A DNA stretch of 64,000 bases from Setophaga petechia (Eukaryota; Chordata; Aves; Passeriformes; Parulidae): contig JANCRA010000033.1 of NCBI GenBank assembly GCA_024362935.1, positions 4,483,001 through 4,547,000 on the forward strand, in the 5' to 3' direction. The position numbers were made by a program, and so were the translations under genes. Positions 48,121 through 62,800 of this stretch are shown here, piece by piece (within the stretch, counting starts at the first letter, position 1; every line of letters starts with the position of its first letter). The notes under the pieces were generated by a model. It searched no databases. It was not told the origin of the DNA and saw nothing but the letters and a program-made list of their open reading frames with translations.

Positions 48121-48480
48121 GCCGTCGCGGGGGCCGCTGCCCGGGGGCGCATTCCTGCCGCCGCCCCCCGCGGCCATGCGGGCAGCGCCTTCCGCCTCCC
48201 CGGCTCACATCGCGGCCCCGCCGCCGCTCCCTCCCCCGCCGGGCCGCGGCCACGTGTCAGCGCCTCCCGCCGCCCCCGCCCGCCGCGCCGGGAAGTCCCG
48301 CCCGGCCCGGTGCCGGTGCCGCTCTGCGAGCCCCGGCAGCCGCGGAGCCGGAGGGCTCCGGAGGGGCAGGTGCGGGCACCGGCGAACCGCGGGGTTCGCT
48401 CGTTCCCCCTGCTCCGGTCACTGCTGACACCCCCAGCGGGCACAGCGGGGGCACGGAAAGAGGGGATGGAGCAGGGTCTG
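47760..48480 (-). promoter_or_regulatory. SLC17A9: CpG-island promoter of SLC17A9
   Basis: This GC- and CpG-dense block surrounds exon 1. No TATA box is evident upstream of the ATG. A CACGTG E-box lies at 48251-48256, about 130 bp upstream of the start codon, where USF, MITF or TFEB factors could bind. Lysosomal regulation through that site would fit the transporter's known location but is inference. The transcription start is not determinable from sequence. Confidence 0.7.
48083..48120 (-). CDS. SLC17A9: SLC17A9 coding exon 1
   Basis: Twelve codons plus two bases run from ATG to a donor reading AG|GTAAGG. The split codon is completed by the first G of exon 2, giving Arg before PEC. The exon lies inside the CpG island. 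The frame stays open upstream to an in-frame TGA, with one more ATG at 48177. That ATG has C at -3 and G at +4; the chosen ATG has G at -3 and A at +4, so sequence context alone does not decide. Confidence 0.85.
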
Positions 48481-48709
48481 TCCTTCTGCTCCAGTACCTG
48501 GCCAGGGAATAGCTCTGGTCATTGCTGACACCCCCAGCGGGCACAGCGAGGGCACGGAAAGGGGACGGAGCAGGGTCTGTCCTCCCGCTCCCATACCCAG
48601 ACAGGGAATAGCTCCGGTCATTGCTGACACCCCCAGCGGGCACAGCGAGGGCACGGAAAGGGGACGGTGCAGGGTCTGTCCTTCTGCTCCCATACCCAGA
48701 CAGGGAATC
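48411..48709. repeat. Three-copy GC-rich minisatellite (about 100-bp unit)
   Basis: Copies start at 48411, 48512 and 48611 (spacings 101 and 99 bp). Each opens with GCTCYGGTCAYTGCTGACAC and contains a CCCCCAGCGGGCACAGCG core followed by GGGCACGGAAAG. Copies 2 and 3 resemble each other more than copy 1. The array begins about 290 bp upstream of the SLC17A9 start codon. Confidence 0.9.
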
Positions 48710-48749
48710 GTTCCCTGCCCCAGCTGCTCTCACGGGTTTGCCGGCAAAA

Positions 48750-51389
48750 AAGTCTCTACTTCTGGTTTTTAAAGACTAGAAGCGAGTATAACGTTCGCTT
48801 CCGAAGATAAAATAAATTGGGATGAGTGTTGTTACAGCTTGATTTATGTCTGTTGGATAGAGGCGCTGCTTTGCTGTATCTGAAAGAGATAATCAAACTC
48901 CTTTGTGGAAATAAATAATTTAAATGATGGTTATCTCAGTCCGCAACAAAAGGACTCGTGACTCACTTAAAGATCATGAACGAGCAGGCTGGAGGAGCCT
49001 TGCTGAGGCATCGTTCAGGTGATGCTGTGGCCGATTGCAGCCTGGAAGCTGGAACGGCAAAACTTCAGGTGAGCGAAGGATGGAGGAGCTCTCGCACAGC
49101 CTGAGCAAGGTCGTGCATGGCCCCTGGGAAAGGTACCAGAGCTGCTGGGCTGCACCAAAACGCGCAGGTGTGCAGGGCAGACACCTCCTGTCTGCTATTC
49201 CTGCAGCCAGAAACCTCTCCATCCTTGGTGGAATGAAGCCTTTAGCGGACTAATATTTAGAGAATTCAAATATCCTTCTCTCAGCATGAATCCCTTGGCA
49301 GGCCCCTGATGAACAGTTTGCTATATAAATCAGGAGGCATAACACTATTATTGAGCTGATCCTTTGAGAGTGAAATAGCAAAAAGGTGAAATACACACCA
49401 AAGACAGCTCCACAGAGGAAGTTGCTGAAAAAGTAAAAATTATCAAGTCATACTTTATCCTTTGCTTTTATTTCTTCCTCAGGAAAACAGATCTTCCCCA
49501 GATGGCCTGTGGCATAGTCAGGCACAGTCACACAGAGATCACAAATACAACGAGCTTTGCTGCAAGTAGAGGCTGAGGGGAATCACGTGTAGTAGCCACT
49601 TTAGCTTTCATCTAGTTGTAGGCTTTCCTCCCTTTATTTGGGCAGGAAATGAAACTCAAGTATTTTTTCACTCTGCTACTGTCCCCTTTTCCAGAAGAGG
49701 GAGCCAAGTCATGGCAAATTGCAGCCAAAAATGTAAACCACTGACAATGTATTTTGGGTTTCTTAAATTGTATGTTTGCAGTTTAGTTAACTCGAGGCAG
49801 GAGGGGAGATGGGCTCTGATGTAACTACAGAAGTGAAATCCATGCAATAAGCTCTGGAAAGAACTGAAGAGGCCTTGGGCATGGTAGAGTAACCATAGGT
49901 GCAGAAAACTTGTGAACTCATAGCCAGGTATGAGGGATCCTGTGTCAGTCTCACCACTGAGGGGTGCAAACACTTCCAACACTGACACTGCAACAATGAA
50001 TCATACTTTCAGTGAGTTAGTAGTTGAGTTGGAAATCAAGCACAAATTTTCATTATTTTAGTACTCTTTTTTTCCTTTCCTTGTCTTGCTCAGTGCCACC
50101 TCTTCAATTAGGAGCTTTACTAATCTGCCTCTCAGATAAGAAACTACTTCCACTGTCCAAACCAGCTGCAGTTGAAAGTGTTTGAGTGCAACATCCGTCA
50201 CATTCACATAAATAAATGTAAAGAGTAAATACACAGACATCATTCCTTTTACTGCTGTATGATTTTCTATAAGCAAACCTCCCACCAAGCTGATAAAATG
50301 ACAAATGGAATCAGCTCAGAGAACAGGTGCTGACTAAAGAAAATAATCTTACACAAGAACACTACCTCCTCTCATTTTTCCTGTGTTCAGCTTAATCTGT
50401 CAAAAGGTTAAACCAAACAAAAGATTATTGGGTTAATATTTGACCTGACATTTACTATCCCAGCAGTTCACCCATACAATGGTTGAATTATTTGAAGATT
50501 TTATGAAGTTAAACGCAGATTAGGATCAATTCCTGAAAGGGTATGAATGGAGCAAAAGGCTCATACATTCCATGAAGGACAATTGTTGTCTCCTGAAAGG
50601 ACAGTGACTGCAGCTTGAAAGCTCCCTAACCCAGCACAGATTCAATGCAACTTCTCCATACAATAAAGAAAACACACATGGGTTTCTACTGCTACATAAT
50701 CCAACTTGGCAACACTACTAGGCAGCAATACACTGAAAAAAAGCAAATTATCAGAGAAGTTGGCAAATTGAGCCTGCTTGTAAATGAACAGCATTTCCAT
50801 TAGCAACTCATCCAGGTGAGATAAGGTAGCAGGATATGGTTGGAATCCTCGTGTAACTATTGTTAGAATCATGTTGCAATCCTCATGAAGAGTATGACAG
50901 GACACAAAGGGCTTTCTGGTCTGAGGTGCCTGAAAGCATCAACATGCAGCCCACCAATGGTTTGACCAGCTTTGTGCTTAACTTAACCAGGTGAAGGCAG
51001 AAGGGAAGCAGAAATGAATAAAAATAGTTTGTAGCACCTCGAGGTGCCCATGGAGAAGTACAAATCCTTCTGAGGGTGCAGTTCATGAGCTCTGTGCTCT
51101 GTCTGTGCTCAGCTGAGCAGACCCAGCAGCGAGCAGGGCTGGGGACACCATCTCACACAAAAGCTCCAAACCCTCCTTGTCCCTTTTTGTTAAGGACAGC
51201 AGAGCAGAAACAATTCCTGACGTGGTGTCGCTTCTGGAGGGAAGAGAGAGCTGCAGTGCAGGTCAGAACCTGCAGCCTCAGGGCAGATTTAGGGCAAACA
51301 GGACTCCATATCCTGCTCTATTCTGGCTCTCAAGGATGCTCTCAGCCGTGGCTGACAGCAGCAGCCCCATTTCCCGTGAAGACACAACA
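48750..51389. other. Intergenic stretch between the SLC17A9 promoter and the GID8 3' end
   Basis: No gene can be supported. Minus-strand open stretches at 49668-49988, 50058-50288 and 50642-50905 look somewhat protein-like but interrupt one another and match nothing I know. Confidence 0.5.
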
Positions 51390-54300
51390 CACAGGGATCC
51401 AACTCCATTTAATGAGCTTTGCAACCCACTTGGACACAAGGTGGTTTGAAATAAGTCGAACAACGCTCAGCTAGTCAAGGATTTTTTAAAGTAATGCCTT
51501 TAAGCTTATACTCAAGCATACAAAGCATAAATTTTACAAATTAAAAACAATAAAATCACCCTGGAATAATGTAGTGGCTTTTCCTGTATTTACAAGGAGT
51601 GGAAAGGAAGCAGAATTCTTTTAAATTTTTCTTTTAATGTGGGTGGAAGAAGCTGAAAGTGTTTCAATGAAATCATCTTAAAAAGAGATACTTCATCTGG
51701 CTTAAAGGTGCATGTTTGCCTCTTCAAGAGTCTTGAGAGGAAATGCTTCACTCAAAATTCTGCTGTTAAGTTTCTGTGCAGCAGCCTCTGCTTTTCCAAC
51801 CATATAAGATTAAACAGTTCAGTATTTCTTAAAGTACCACCACAACTTCATCTTTAGGAAAGACTGTGAACCCCCACCCTTCCCAAATCCCTCCTTTGTA
51901 CAACAGAAGCAGCCACAACTCAGCTTAGATTTGACAGGCAGAAACAAAACATGGGAACAGCAAAGACAGTTACAGGGAGGTGATGGCTTTGGGAAAAGGA
52001 GGGAGATTCATAGCCTAATCAAAACACACTTGCTATGCAGCCTTTCTGCAGAGGTGTAAGACAGGATATTTTACAATCCAGCTTCTCCACATCCATAGCA
52101 TGAATGAAAATATCTTATTTGCTTTCACCAAAGGCAAGGCTGGGAGAGGATAAGTGCACCACCTCTAATGACCAGATCTGTCTGCCAACATTGGGTTTGG
52201 AACAAATCTTCTTACAAAAGTTATTTTCATATTGTTCTAAATTCAGTGAACAAAATATGTATTTTTACACTAAAGCAAACCGATCAAAGTGGCATTTAAT
52301 AGTATTTGTTAAAGTGGTTATCTAACAAAAATGGGTTAACAAAAGCCCATTCATTAGTAGTCACCAAATAAGACACTTCTCATGCATATGACAAAAATTC
52401 ATTTGTGTACTGAGACATCTGTTTACTGTGTACAATATTTCCATAAATTATAATATGTTTCACAGCCCCTACCATTCAAGAATATTTCAAACAGATTATA
52501 TATTATATTTGTATATGCAAACTATTTTATATACACTAATATAAAGATCCTTAGAAGTACCAATATCACTACCTTTATGCTTTCTCTAAAATGCATAGCT
52601 TTCGAGTATCTTCTTGCAGTTACCAAAAACTTTACAGATTAAAGCTGCTTATCAATGTGGCATGTTCATAAAAACAAAGTGAAATAGTTCTAGACTAATT
52701 TTATATTAACCCCCTTAAAAACGTGTTTATTTTTTAATGGAAAAAAACAACAAGCTAGTGGAAATTCAAGTAATCTATGCTCAATCATTACCCAAATACT
52801 CTATGGAATTAAGGTAGCGTTCTAGGAGGACAGTGAACTTCTCACCCAGGGCTGTAATACTGCATTTCTCATGGAGAAAAATGCTCATCATGCCACAAAA
52901 CCGCACCACTTTCCACTTCACCCGGGAGAAGCTGTACAGGAGATTCAACAACACAAGTGTCAGAACAGAGAGGAAAAGCTGATCAGTTCTACATGAAGAA
53001 ATTAGAGCTATTCCAGTTTTGTTTCTGCAGTTTGTTATTAAACAAAGTTACATTAACCATACAGTTTCTCACAAACTAAAAGTTATACATGGTTTTTAGA
53101 CATCAACCGACTTCAAAAAGAAAAAAAAAAAAAATTAAAAAACCCCAAAACAACCAAACCCACAACTGTTAAAAGTTTGGTGTTAGAATAACCAGCCTGG
53201 GTGAAGGAAAGCCAAACTGCTGCTGTAGCTGGGGGGCTACTGATAGCTTGTTTGTTATACATAAACTTGAAGCCCTCCCTACCACAAATGCCTCAAAGTG
53301 GAGAACAGAACGATCAGTAAGAAATGGGAACAAATGATTTTGTTACATCCATCATCTCGCTTAACCTTGGTGCTCTGCATCTCTCACAGCTGCTTAACAA
53401 ACAATGGCTTCCCCCCCAAAAATAGCTACACAAGTAAACAGTGTTCACAGTAATGCAATCAGTAACAGGTTTTGTTAGTTCCCCTAAGCCAGGTGTATCT
53501 GCAAAGCTTTATACAGTTTAATGCATTAAGTATTCCAGTAAAATTAAGTGAAAACTAAGTTTCAATCTACAGGGTAATACCTACCATACAAGACTAGATT
53601 ATGTACAGTATGGGACTGGTGTGACAACTGCCAGTGTCTCATGATGTTAAACTGTTTCACTCATCAGCTTGCTCTGTGCTTGGCAAAACTTGATCTATAG
53701 ACCTACAAATCTAGAGATAGATTTGGCAAGATTAGTGCTTCCTACCACTGGGTATACACCAGTGTGCAGCGCTGCAATCACTTGACCAGAACATCCCATA
53801 CCCAGAAGATTACAATTTGTTGACTTGAAAGTCTGGACTTCACATTAAAACTATAGTTCTAACTGGAGTGAGGACAGTCAGTAAACAAATACAGATGAAG
53901 ATGAACTGCATCTCTTCAGAAAGGTATGGAAGAAGTGACAAAATGCAAATTTCTGGTTTTAGACAGCCCTGCTTTGCTTAGCTCAAGGCATAAAAACAGC
54001 CCAAGTAGCTCTAAAACTACAATTCTTATTCAGCAAGCATGAAGGCAGATCCTGCACAAGATGATGCATCAGAGGCTTCAACAAGCATCTCTCCCCACCA
54101 CTCGATTTCCTAACACGAATTTTTCAGCTTACAGACATCCAGTGGCCTTCAAAGCTGTAGCAGCCACCTGGAATTGCTGCAAATTTAACATAGCGGGGAA
54201 AAGGCCCCTGATAAAAAACCCTCAAATGCCTCTGGGGCCGTTTTGGTCATTTGTGAATATTAAGAAAAAACCTATTTCCATCAATACTCCTCCTGAAAAG

Positions 54301-54924
54301 ATGGGTCACTGATCCATTATGAACATAGCTCTCACCATATAAAGCACCAAGAAGTCAGAAACAAGGAAGAAAAAAAACCAAAACAAAAGTCCTTAAATTA
54401 TGATTTACAAGTTTGTACACTATTTCCTAAGCAAAAAGTTGACCATACTGCAAAGTTTATAGATGAAAACTTGACCAGTTACTTTTAAGGGGAATGTATA
54501 TCTGGCTATAACTTAAAGGTAGAAAATATTCACTGTTCTATATACACATTTCAAACAGGAGACAGTTAAATTGAACAGTTGCCAATATAACTCCATATTA
54601 ACTCACTGGCCACTAAACTAGGCATCAGCAGCCAATTAGAAAGCTTGAGTTCTGTACTTTTAAAAATGCTATTTTCCTGTCCTGTTTAATTGTTTTTTTT
54701 AAAAATGTATTATAGTGCATAGCCTAAGTCAGACTTCCAAAGAGATACAGCGCCTTTCAATGCAGTTTTTGCAGCATTTAAAAGGGACTTTTCTCCCTTC
54801 AAATTAGATGTTCATTGAAAAATCTGAATTGAGTGCTGTACTGTAGTAAAAATATTTCAGTCACAGACTGATATAAATGTATACTGTGCAGTACTAAGAT
54901 TTTTGATGTCCATCTGCACACATT
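51390..54924 (-). other. GID8: Probable GID8 3' UTR (AT-rich, 3-3.5 kb)
   Basis: The stretch below the stop codon is AT-rich and low in repeats, and has a 3' UTR-like composition. Possible minus-strand poly(A) signals are AATAAA at 52726-52731, ATTAAA at about 51632-51637, and ATTAAA at 51408-51413. The last is followed by a GT-rich stretch (CTGTGTGTTGTGTC). The true end is not determinable from sequence. A homopolymer run lies at about 53120-53134. One open stretch in this block (52786-53058) is listed as a finding. Confidence 0.5.
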
Positions 54925-57601
<2,677 letters not shown>

Positions 57602-58755
57602 CTATGAAAGAAAAGCATCTCATTTAGCAAGATTCAAGAAGAAATAAGTTTAATGTGTGTAAGAATTGTGTTACTGCCATCTTTAGAACTTTCTATGAGT
57701 TCTTTCAAATAAATAATCCAAAACAGACCCTTTTATCTTACAGTTTTGCATTTTTTTCCTCCTCATTCCTGCACTCTCCCATATCTATTTGCCAGGCTGT
57801 AAAGCTGCTTTCAGAACTCTCAGAATAAAAAAATTCAAATATCATATTTTTCTACTTACTCTTAAATCCACTCTATAAAAATCTTGTATAGAATTTACAC
57901 AGGACATGCAGCATCACAGTGTGAAACCAGCGAATCAGAGTCTGACAGCCAGCCAGAAAGACTGTGACAAACACTTATAGCAATGCGTACGTAAACAATA
58001 CCTGCTTTAAATCTTCACCAAAACTTCGGACAGCTCCCTATATTGCACAGCTACAAAACTGTCAATGATGTATTACCCAGTGTACAACTCAAAGCTTTAC
58101 ACCAGCTCAGCTTAGCTGCCCCGAAAGTTCTCCTGTCAGTGCTACTAAAACGTTATCTCCACTATTTTTCTAGACAATATTTCTGTTCGGATTGGCAGGC
58201 ACAGCATTTTACCAAAGCCGCGTTTATGATTTCTACCTCCAAGTCACGACCACGGGGGCAGCGAAAGGGGAGGACAGGCGGCCACAACAGCAACAGGCAT
58301 CGCCAGCCCTGACAGACAATACGAGCGGCAGCGCGGCTCCTCACCGCCAGCCGCTTCCAACAGGTTTTCCCTTCGCTAACCCGCGGCCGAAGCCGCCCTG
58401 CGCCCGGCAACTCCGATAGCGGGAGCACGACCCGCCCGGGCCCCGCTCGCTCCCGGCCCCGCGTTCCGCAGCCGCGCTGGGGGAACGGGGCTCCCGCCTC
58501 CCCGCGCTGGTGCTGCGGCCCAGCCCGGCTCGCCCCGGACCCGGCTTCCCCGGCCGCCCCGGCCCGGCCCGGCCCTGCGCGGGCCACAGGGGCGCTGGGC
58601 CACGGGAGCGCTGGGCCCCGCTCGCCACAGGCCCGGCGCCTCTGCTGCAGCCACGGCGGGCGAGCGCCGGCCGGGCCAGCGGGTCCGGGTCAGGGTGAGG
58701 GCCCCGCTCCCGCCGTGCCCCGAGGCCGGCGCGGCCCCCCCCGCCGCCATCTTAC

Positions 58756-58850
58756 CGCGCGCGCCCGGGGCCGCTCCGACGCACGAACGCGGGGCCTCCG
58801 CCGCCTCCGCCGGGCCGCAGGCGCGCGGGTCTCGCGAGAGCGGCGCTCGC
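58756..58850 (-). other. GID8: GID8 untranslated exon 1 (5' edge approximate)
   Basis: A strong donor, GCGCGCG|GTAAGATGG, lies at 58755-58754 within the CpG island and would splice over a 1.15-kb intron to the exon 2 acceptor at 57602. The upstream edge is a guess from the position of the CCAAT and TCTCGCGAGA motifs. Confidence 0.6.
58830..58839. promoter_or_regulatory. TCTCGCGAGA palindrome (BANP/CGCG element)
   Basis: An exact 10-bp palindrome, 14 bp from a CCAAT box. In vertebrates this sequence is known as a methylation-sensitive activating site bound by BANP in CpG-island promoters. Confidence 0.7.
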
Positions 58851-59391
58851 GGCCAATCAGCGCGCGGGGAGCGGGCGAGAACACGCGACCGCGGAGCGGG
58901 GCCGGGGCAGCGCGCAGGTGGCGGGGCCGGCCATGGCGGCCGCGGAGCCCTGAGGGACGAGCCCGCCTCCTCCTTCTCCTGCTGCTGCCCCGTGCGCCCG
59001 CTCCGCGATCGGCTCACGGCGCTGAGCGCCGGCCCCGCCGCGAGCAGCTGAGTCAGAGGCTGATCCCGGCCGTGCTCAGCGCGAGAGGCGCTGGAACCGC
59101 CGTGTGAGGCGACGGCGGCGGCTCGTGCGCGGTCACAGCGGGATCGGTGCGAGCTGCGGTTGTAGGGAGCGGCCGTGGGAGCTGCGGCCCCGCCATCTGC
59201 CAGGGAAACGGGCACGGCACCGCCTGCGGGATCCCTGCGCAGCCCCCGCAGCTTCCACTGTGGCGATCGCTGGGCTGGGAGCTGTCCTGGCTCAGGATTG
59301 ATGGTCTCTGCCAAAATGCGCAGTGGCTGCTGAGGCGTTGATGAACCCACGCCGGGGTTTGTGGGTCACTGCAGATAAAGCAGGAACACAA

Positions 59392-59879
59392 TGTTGCCAA
59401 AATAGGTTCTTGCACCAGGTGAACAAGAAGCCAATCCACACACAGAGTCGAGGTATTTGATTTATTTACAGTTCTGCGCAGAAACGGGTGCCGGGTGGCA
59501 AATCCACAGAGCCAGCGCACCAACTATCAAAATTTCTTACTATTTATACATTTTAGCAAATAATTAGTGCTCATTGGCTACAAGTTGAATAATCCGCATG
59601 CTCAGTCTTGTGTTTTGGATCCATCAGTGGTCACGATCTGCCCCTGCCCTAATTACCTTTGACCCAGTTGGAGCTGATTTCAGAACAATTGCTGAATTGG
59701 CTTTATTAGTGTCTTCCTTATCTTGGAGTTGTGTCAGATGGCCTTGTGGCCCGTGAATTCTGCATTCTTTGTGTCCACAATCATTGGCACATCCTTCTTA
59801 CCAAGCTTTGTTAACTTCCCCAAAACTTCAAAGAATATCCTCCCTTCAGAAAATGTTACATGTTCCACATTTTGCAACA
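59392..59879 (-). mobile_element. Solo LTR (minus orientation, about 488 bp)
   Basis: The ends form imperfect inverted repeats, TGTTGCCAAAAT at the left and TGTTGCAAAATG on the minus strand at the right. On the minus strand there is a TATA-like GTATAAATAG and an AATAAATC poly(A) signal followed by an R/U5-like tail ending GGCAACA. No internal retroviral sequence is present. A 4-bp ACAA flanks the left end and recurs at the right only if that end is moved three bases inward, so the duplication is uncertain. It lies just outside the GID8 CpG island. Confidence 0.7.
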
Positions 59880-62800
59880 AAACCTCGGTTTGTACATTTC
59901 AAGGGAGAACAAGCTTAAAACGTACACTTGTCTGTGTGAAATGCTGCAAATGATACACCTCAGGAAAAAGTAATTTCACTTACACAGATGGGGAATATGG
60001 ACACAATTGTACACTTTTCACTCTTGATTTTGTAACTGTAATAAAGTCCAGGCTCCAAAACTCACTTTTATGTTGAAACAGAAAACACCTATGATATAAT
60101 AAATAATTTATTAGAGCCATAGAATATCCCGAGTTGGAAGAGACACACAAAGACAGAAGTCTTAAGTCCTGATTCTGTGCAGAATATCATGGCCAACTGC
60201 ATTTCATCAGGAACAACAGTGGCAGGAAAAGGAAGAGTGGCTTTAAACTGGCAGAGGGCAGGGACACCTGCCACTGGACAAGGTTGCTCCAAGCCCAGTC
60301 CAGCCTGGCCTGGAACACCAGGGAAGGAAATCTTGATCCATCCCTTTTTTTTCCCTACTAATGCTCTGAGTGCAATGCAAATTCTGTATGTTTGGGGAGT
60401 TGAGCAGTATCATGAGTAATAAGTGATACATATTTTATACTCCAGGAAGATCCAAAGCTGTGCAACAATGCAGGGGAAAATGTTTCCTACATCATTCTCT
60501 CTTTTCCTTGCACCAAACACTGACTTCTGTTAAAAACCTTCATAATTCTCCCAAAAGTTGGAAAAAAAACCCTTTCTTTTATTGCTCAAGGAAAACCTTG
60601 CAGGTTACTCACATGACTCCCAAGTTGGACTAAAATACACAACTATGTTGCTCTTGGGAAATTCTCCCAAAATACAGCTTCCATATGCCACAGTTCTACA
60701 ATAATCTTACTGTGATGAGGCAGTAGTAACATGGAAAGTTGGATTTTTGGGGGACAAGATGATAAAATTGAGGTTGAAACAAATCTATAATAACTGTAAG
60801 TGCAGTTGATAGATTTTTTACATGAATTAGAATTTGTTAAATCCTAATTTCAAAGAGGTGTTTTGATGAGTAATATTTGGAGTCACGTGGAATGAATCCC
60901 AAACCAAAGCCACTAATTCCAGGAGAAGTCACAAAATGCTTGTATTGAAGGGAAGGAATATACCTAGAATTGGAAAGGGGGAAAATTCTGCAAGTTTGTG
61001 TCAGCTGGTAAAGAAGGGGTTTGCTTTATGTGGATGTGATTAACCCTCATTAAAGTATTTCTCTGTGTTCTTCTAGTCTTTTTGGAAAATCTCCAGGAGC
61101 CTTGGAGAATCAAGAATCCTGAAGAAGCCTTACCTTGCCACCTGACGTGCCTATTTTGTGATGTGCAGAGCTCTGAGGATAGAGGCCTTTTTCCACTAAA
61201 AGAAAAAAGGTAAAGTTGGAGCACAGCCAACAGAAATTAGTCTCTTCTGACTTAAATGTATTAATTATCTTTGAAATACAACAAAATCACCAGAGACTGA
61301 GGAGGCAAAAGGACCTGCTCATCTGCTTTCATCCATGGGCTAACTCTCTTTGCAGTTTTTCCTGGCTGCTGCAATTGGCTCACTCAGGGAAATCAGTGAT
61401 GGAGAACTGAGGGAAGGAATGAACACAAAATAAGTGTTGTGTTTATATTTAAGGTTGTGCATCTTCAAACAGTGATTAAAGGGAAAGTGGGTGAGAAGTG
61501 ACATCCCAGATTTGGGGACATTGTGCCACACAACAGTGATGTCACAAGGTTTTGTGGGTCACACGTAACCACCCGTGTGTGAGACATAACAAATATAAGT
61601 GAGGCCAATTTTAGAAACCCAAAGTTAAAAAAAAAAACCAATAAGCATTAATTAGGGAAGCCCAAGGCATAAATGTGTCAGCTGCTGAGGAAAGTTAGTG
61701 CACTGACCACCCACTTTTGGAAGGAAGTGGAAAAAAGTTTTAAGGAGAGTTAGTGCTGAGGGATTTGTAGGTATCTCAGCATAAGCTTCTCTGGCGTCTA
61801 AGGAGGAGAGACAGCTAAAGTGCTCATGAGACTGTTTTAGAAGCTGATTGATGGTTATTAATCCCTTCTAGGGATTAATAACCCCCAGCAGAGTTTTCAT
61901 TTCAAACCAGTCACAAATTACCAGCATGTTACAGGAGAGAAGGCCTAAAGTGAAACAAAACTCACACCATAACCAAAAAAAAGCTCCTCCCGCTTTGCTG
62001 CCAGAATGATGTAGATTCAGACTGGTAACCCAGGAGTAAATTTCCTAAATTAAAAGGAATTAGGCAGTAAAAGGAAAAGAATTAGGAAGACAACGAGGCA
62101 GGGAAAGAGCTGAGGGGACACATGTTTAGTCAGCAAAGGTAGATCCTCTGACTGGCTTTAACACAAAGGTGTAGAGGTTCTGTGGTTGGAAGTGTAGTGT
62201 GCTCAGGTGGTGCTCACTGGGGGTGCAGATTGCATCACCACTAAAGTGGTGTCAGCCTCTTACTAAATGTGTGTAAGAGGAATTTAATACCTGTTTCACT
62301 GCAGGATTCCTTGTGGCAGGCATCCCCCATTCACTGCTGCTGTGCAGTTCCTTGTTTTGCGTGTTCCCTCTCTGTTGGTGTGTAATTCCTGGGTTTGAGC
62401 ACTCCCTAGATGCTAAATTTATCCATTAAAAGCATGTTACTAGCTTTTCCCAGAGCATAAATCACACTGCAGATTTATCTACCAAACCCTAAGGTATTTC
62501 CCCTCCATGTGATTTCATTTATTGCAGCTCTGTAGCTATAGAACAAAATCTGAATTCCTGCTTGCCTGTAATTGTGGTGGTTTGCACTTTTGCACAGGAA
62601 TCTGTGGTTTTTTACCTCTTGGTGTTCCTGGGTGAAGTATTAAAACTGCCCAGTTTTACACCTGGAGAAAGAGGCTGACTACACTAATAGCAGGTTTTCC
62701 AGCATTACCCTGAGGTTTTGCCATCAGAACTCTCATGAATAGACTCCTAAAAGATGCAATCAAATTACTTGACAGAATCTTGTAATTCTGTAGAATTATT

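Larger units (their letters stand above)
58300..59280. promoter_or_regulatory. GID8: CpG-island promoter of GID8, probably bidirectional
   Basis: This is a very CpG-dense block. Motifs: TCTCGCGAGA palindrome at 58830-58839 (the BANP-bound element of housekeeping promoters), CCAAT at 58853-58857, and a YY1-type AAGATGGCGGC on the minus strand at 58743-58753, overlapping the exon 1 donor. In human, DIDO1 and GID8 start head to head from one island, so divergent plus-strand transcription is expected. A moderate plus-strand donor, CGT|GTGAGG, lies at 59104. That part is inference. Confidence 0.75.

Noticed and set aside
47803..48528. 241-codon plus-strand open frame opposite SLC17A9 exon 1
   Set aside because: It is a GC-rich shadow running through the minisatellite, with no family resemblance.
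48411..48709. CRISPR-like array
   Set aside because: There are only three contiguous 100-bp units with no unique spacers, in a vertebrate CpG island; it is a minisatellite.
51547..51553. Plus-strand AATAAA as the end of a plus-strand gene
   Set aside because: No plus-strand exons are recognisable upstream of it, and the motif is expected by chance in AT-rich DNA.
53120..53135. Poly(A) run as a retrocopy tail
   Set aside because: It sits within the probable GID8 3' UTR, has no AATAAA just upstream on the plus strand, and no duplicated flanks.
58376..59350. 324-codon minus-strand open frame across the GID8 CpG island
   Set aside because: Its composition is Ala/Arg/Gly/Pro-rich as expected of GC-rich DNA read in any frame. 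It overlaps other long frames on both strands and runs through exon 1 and its donor.
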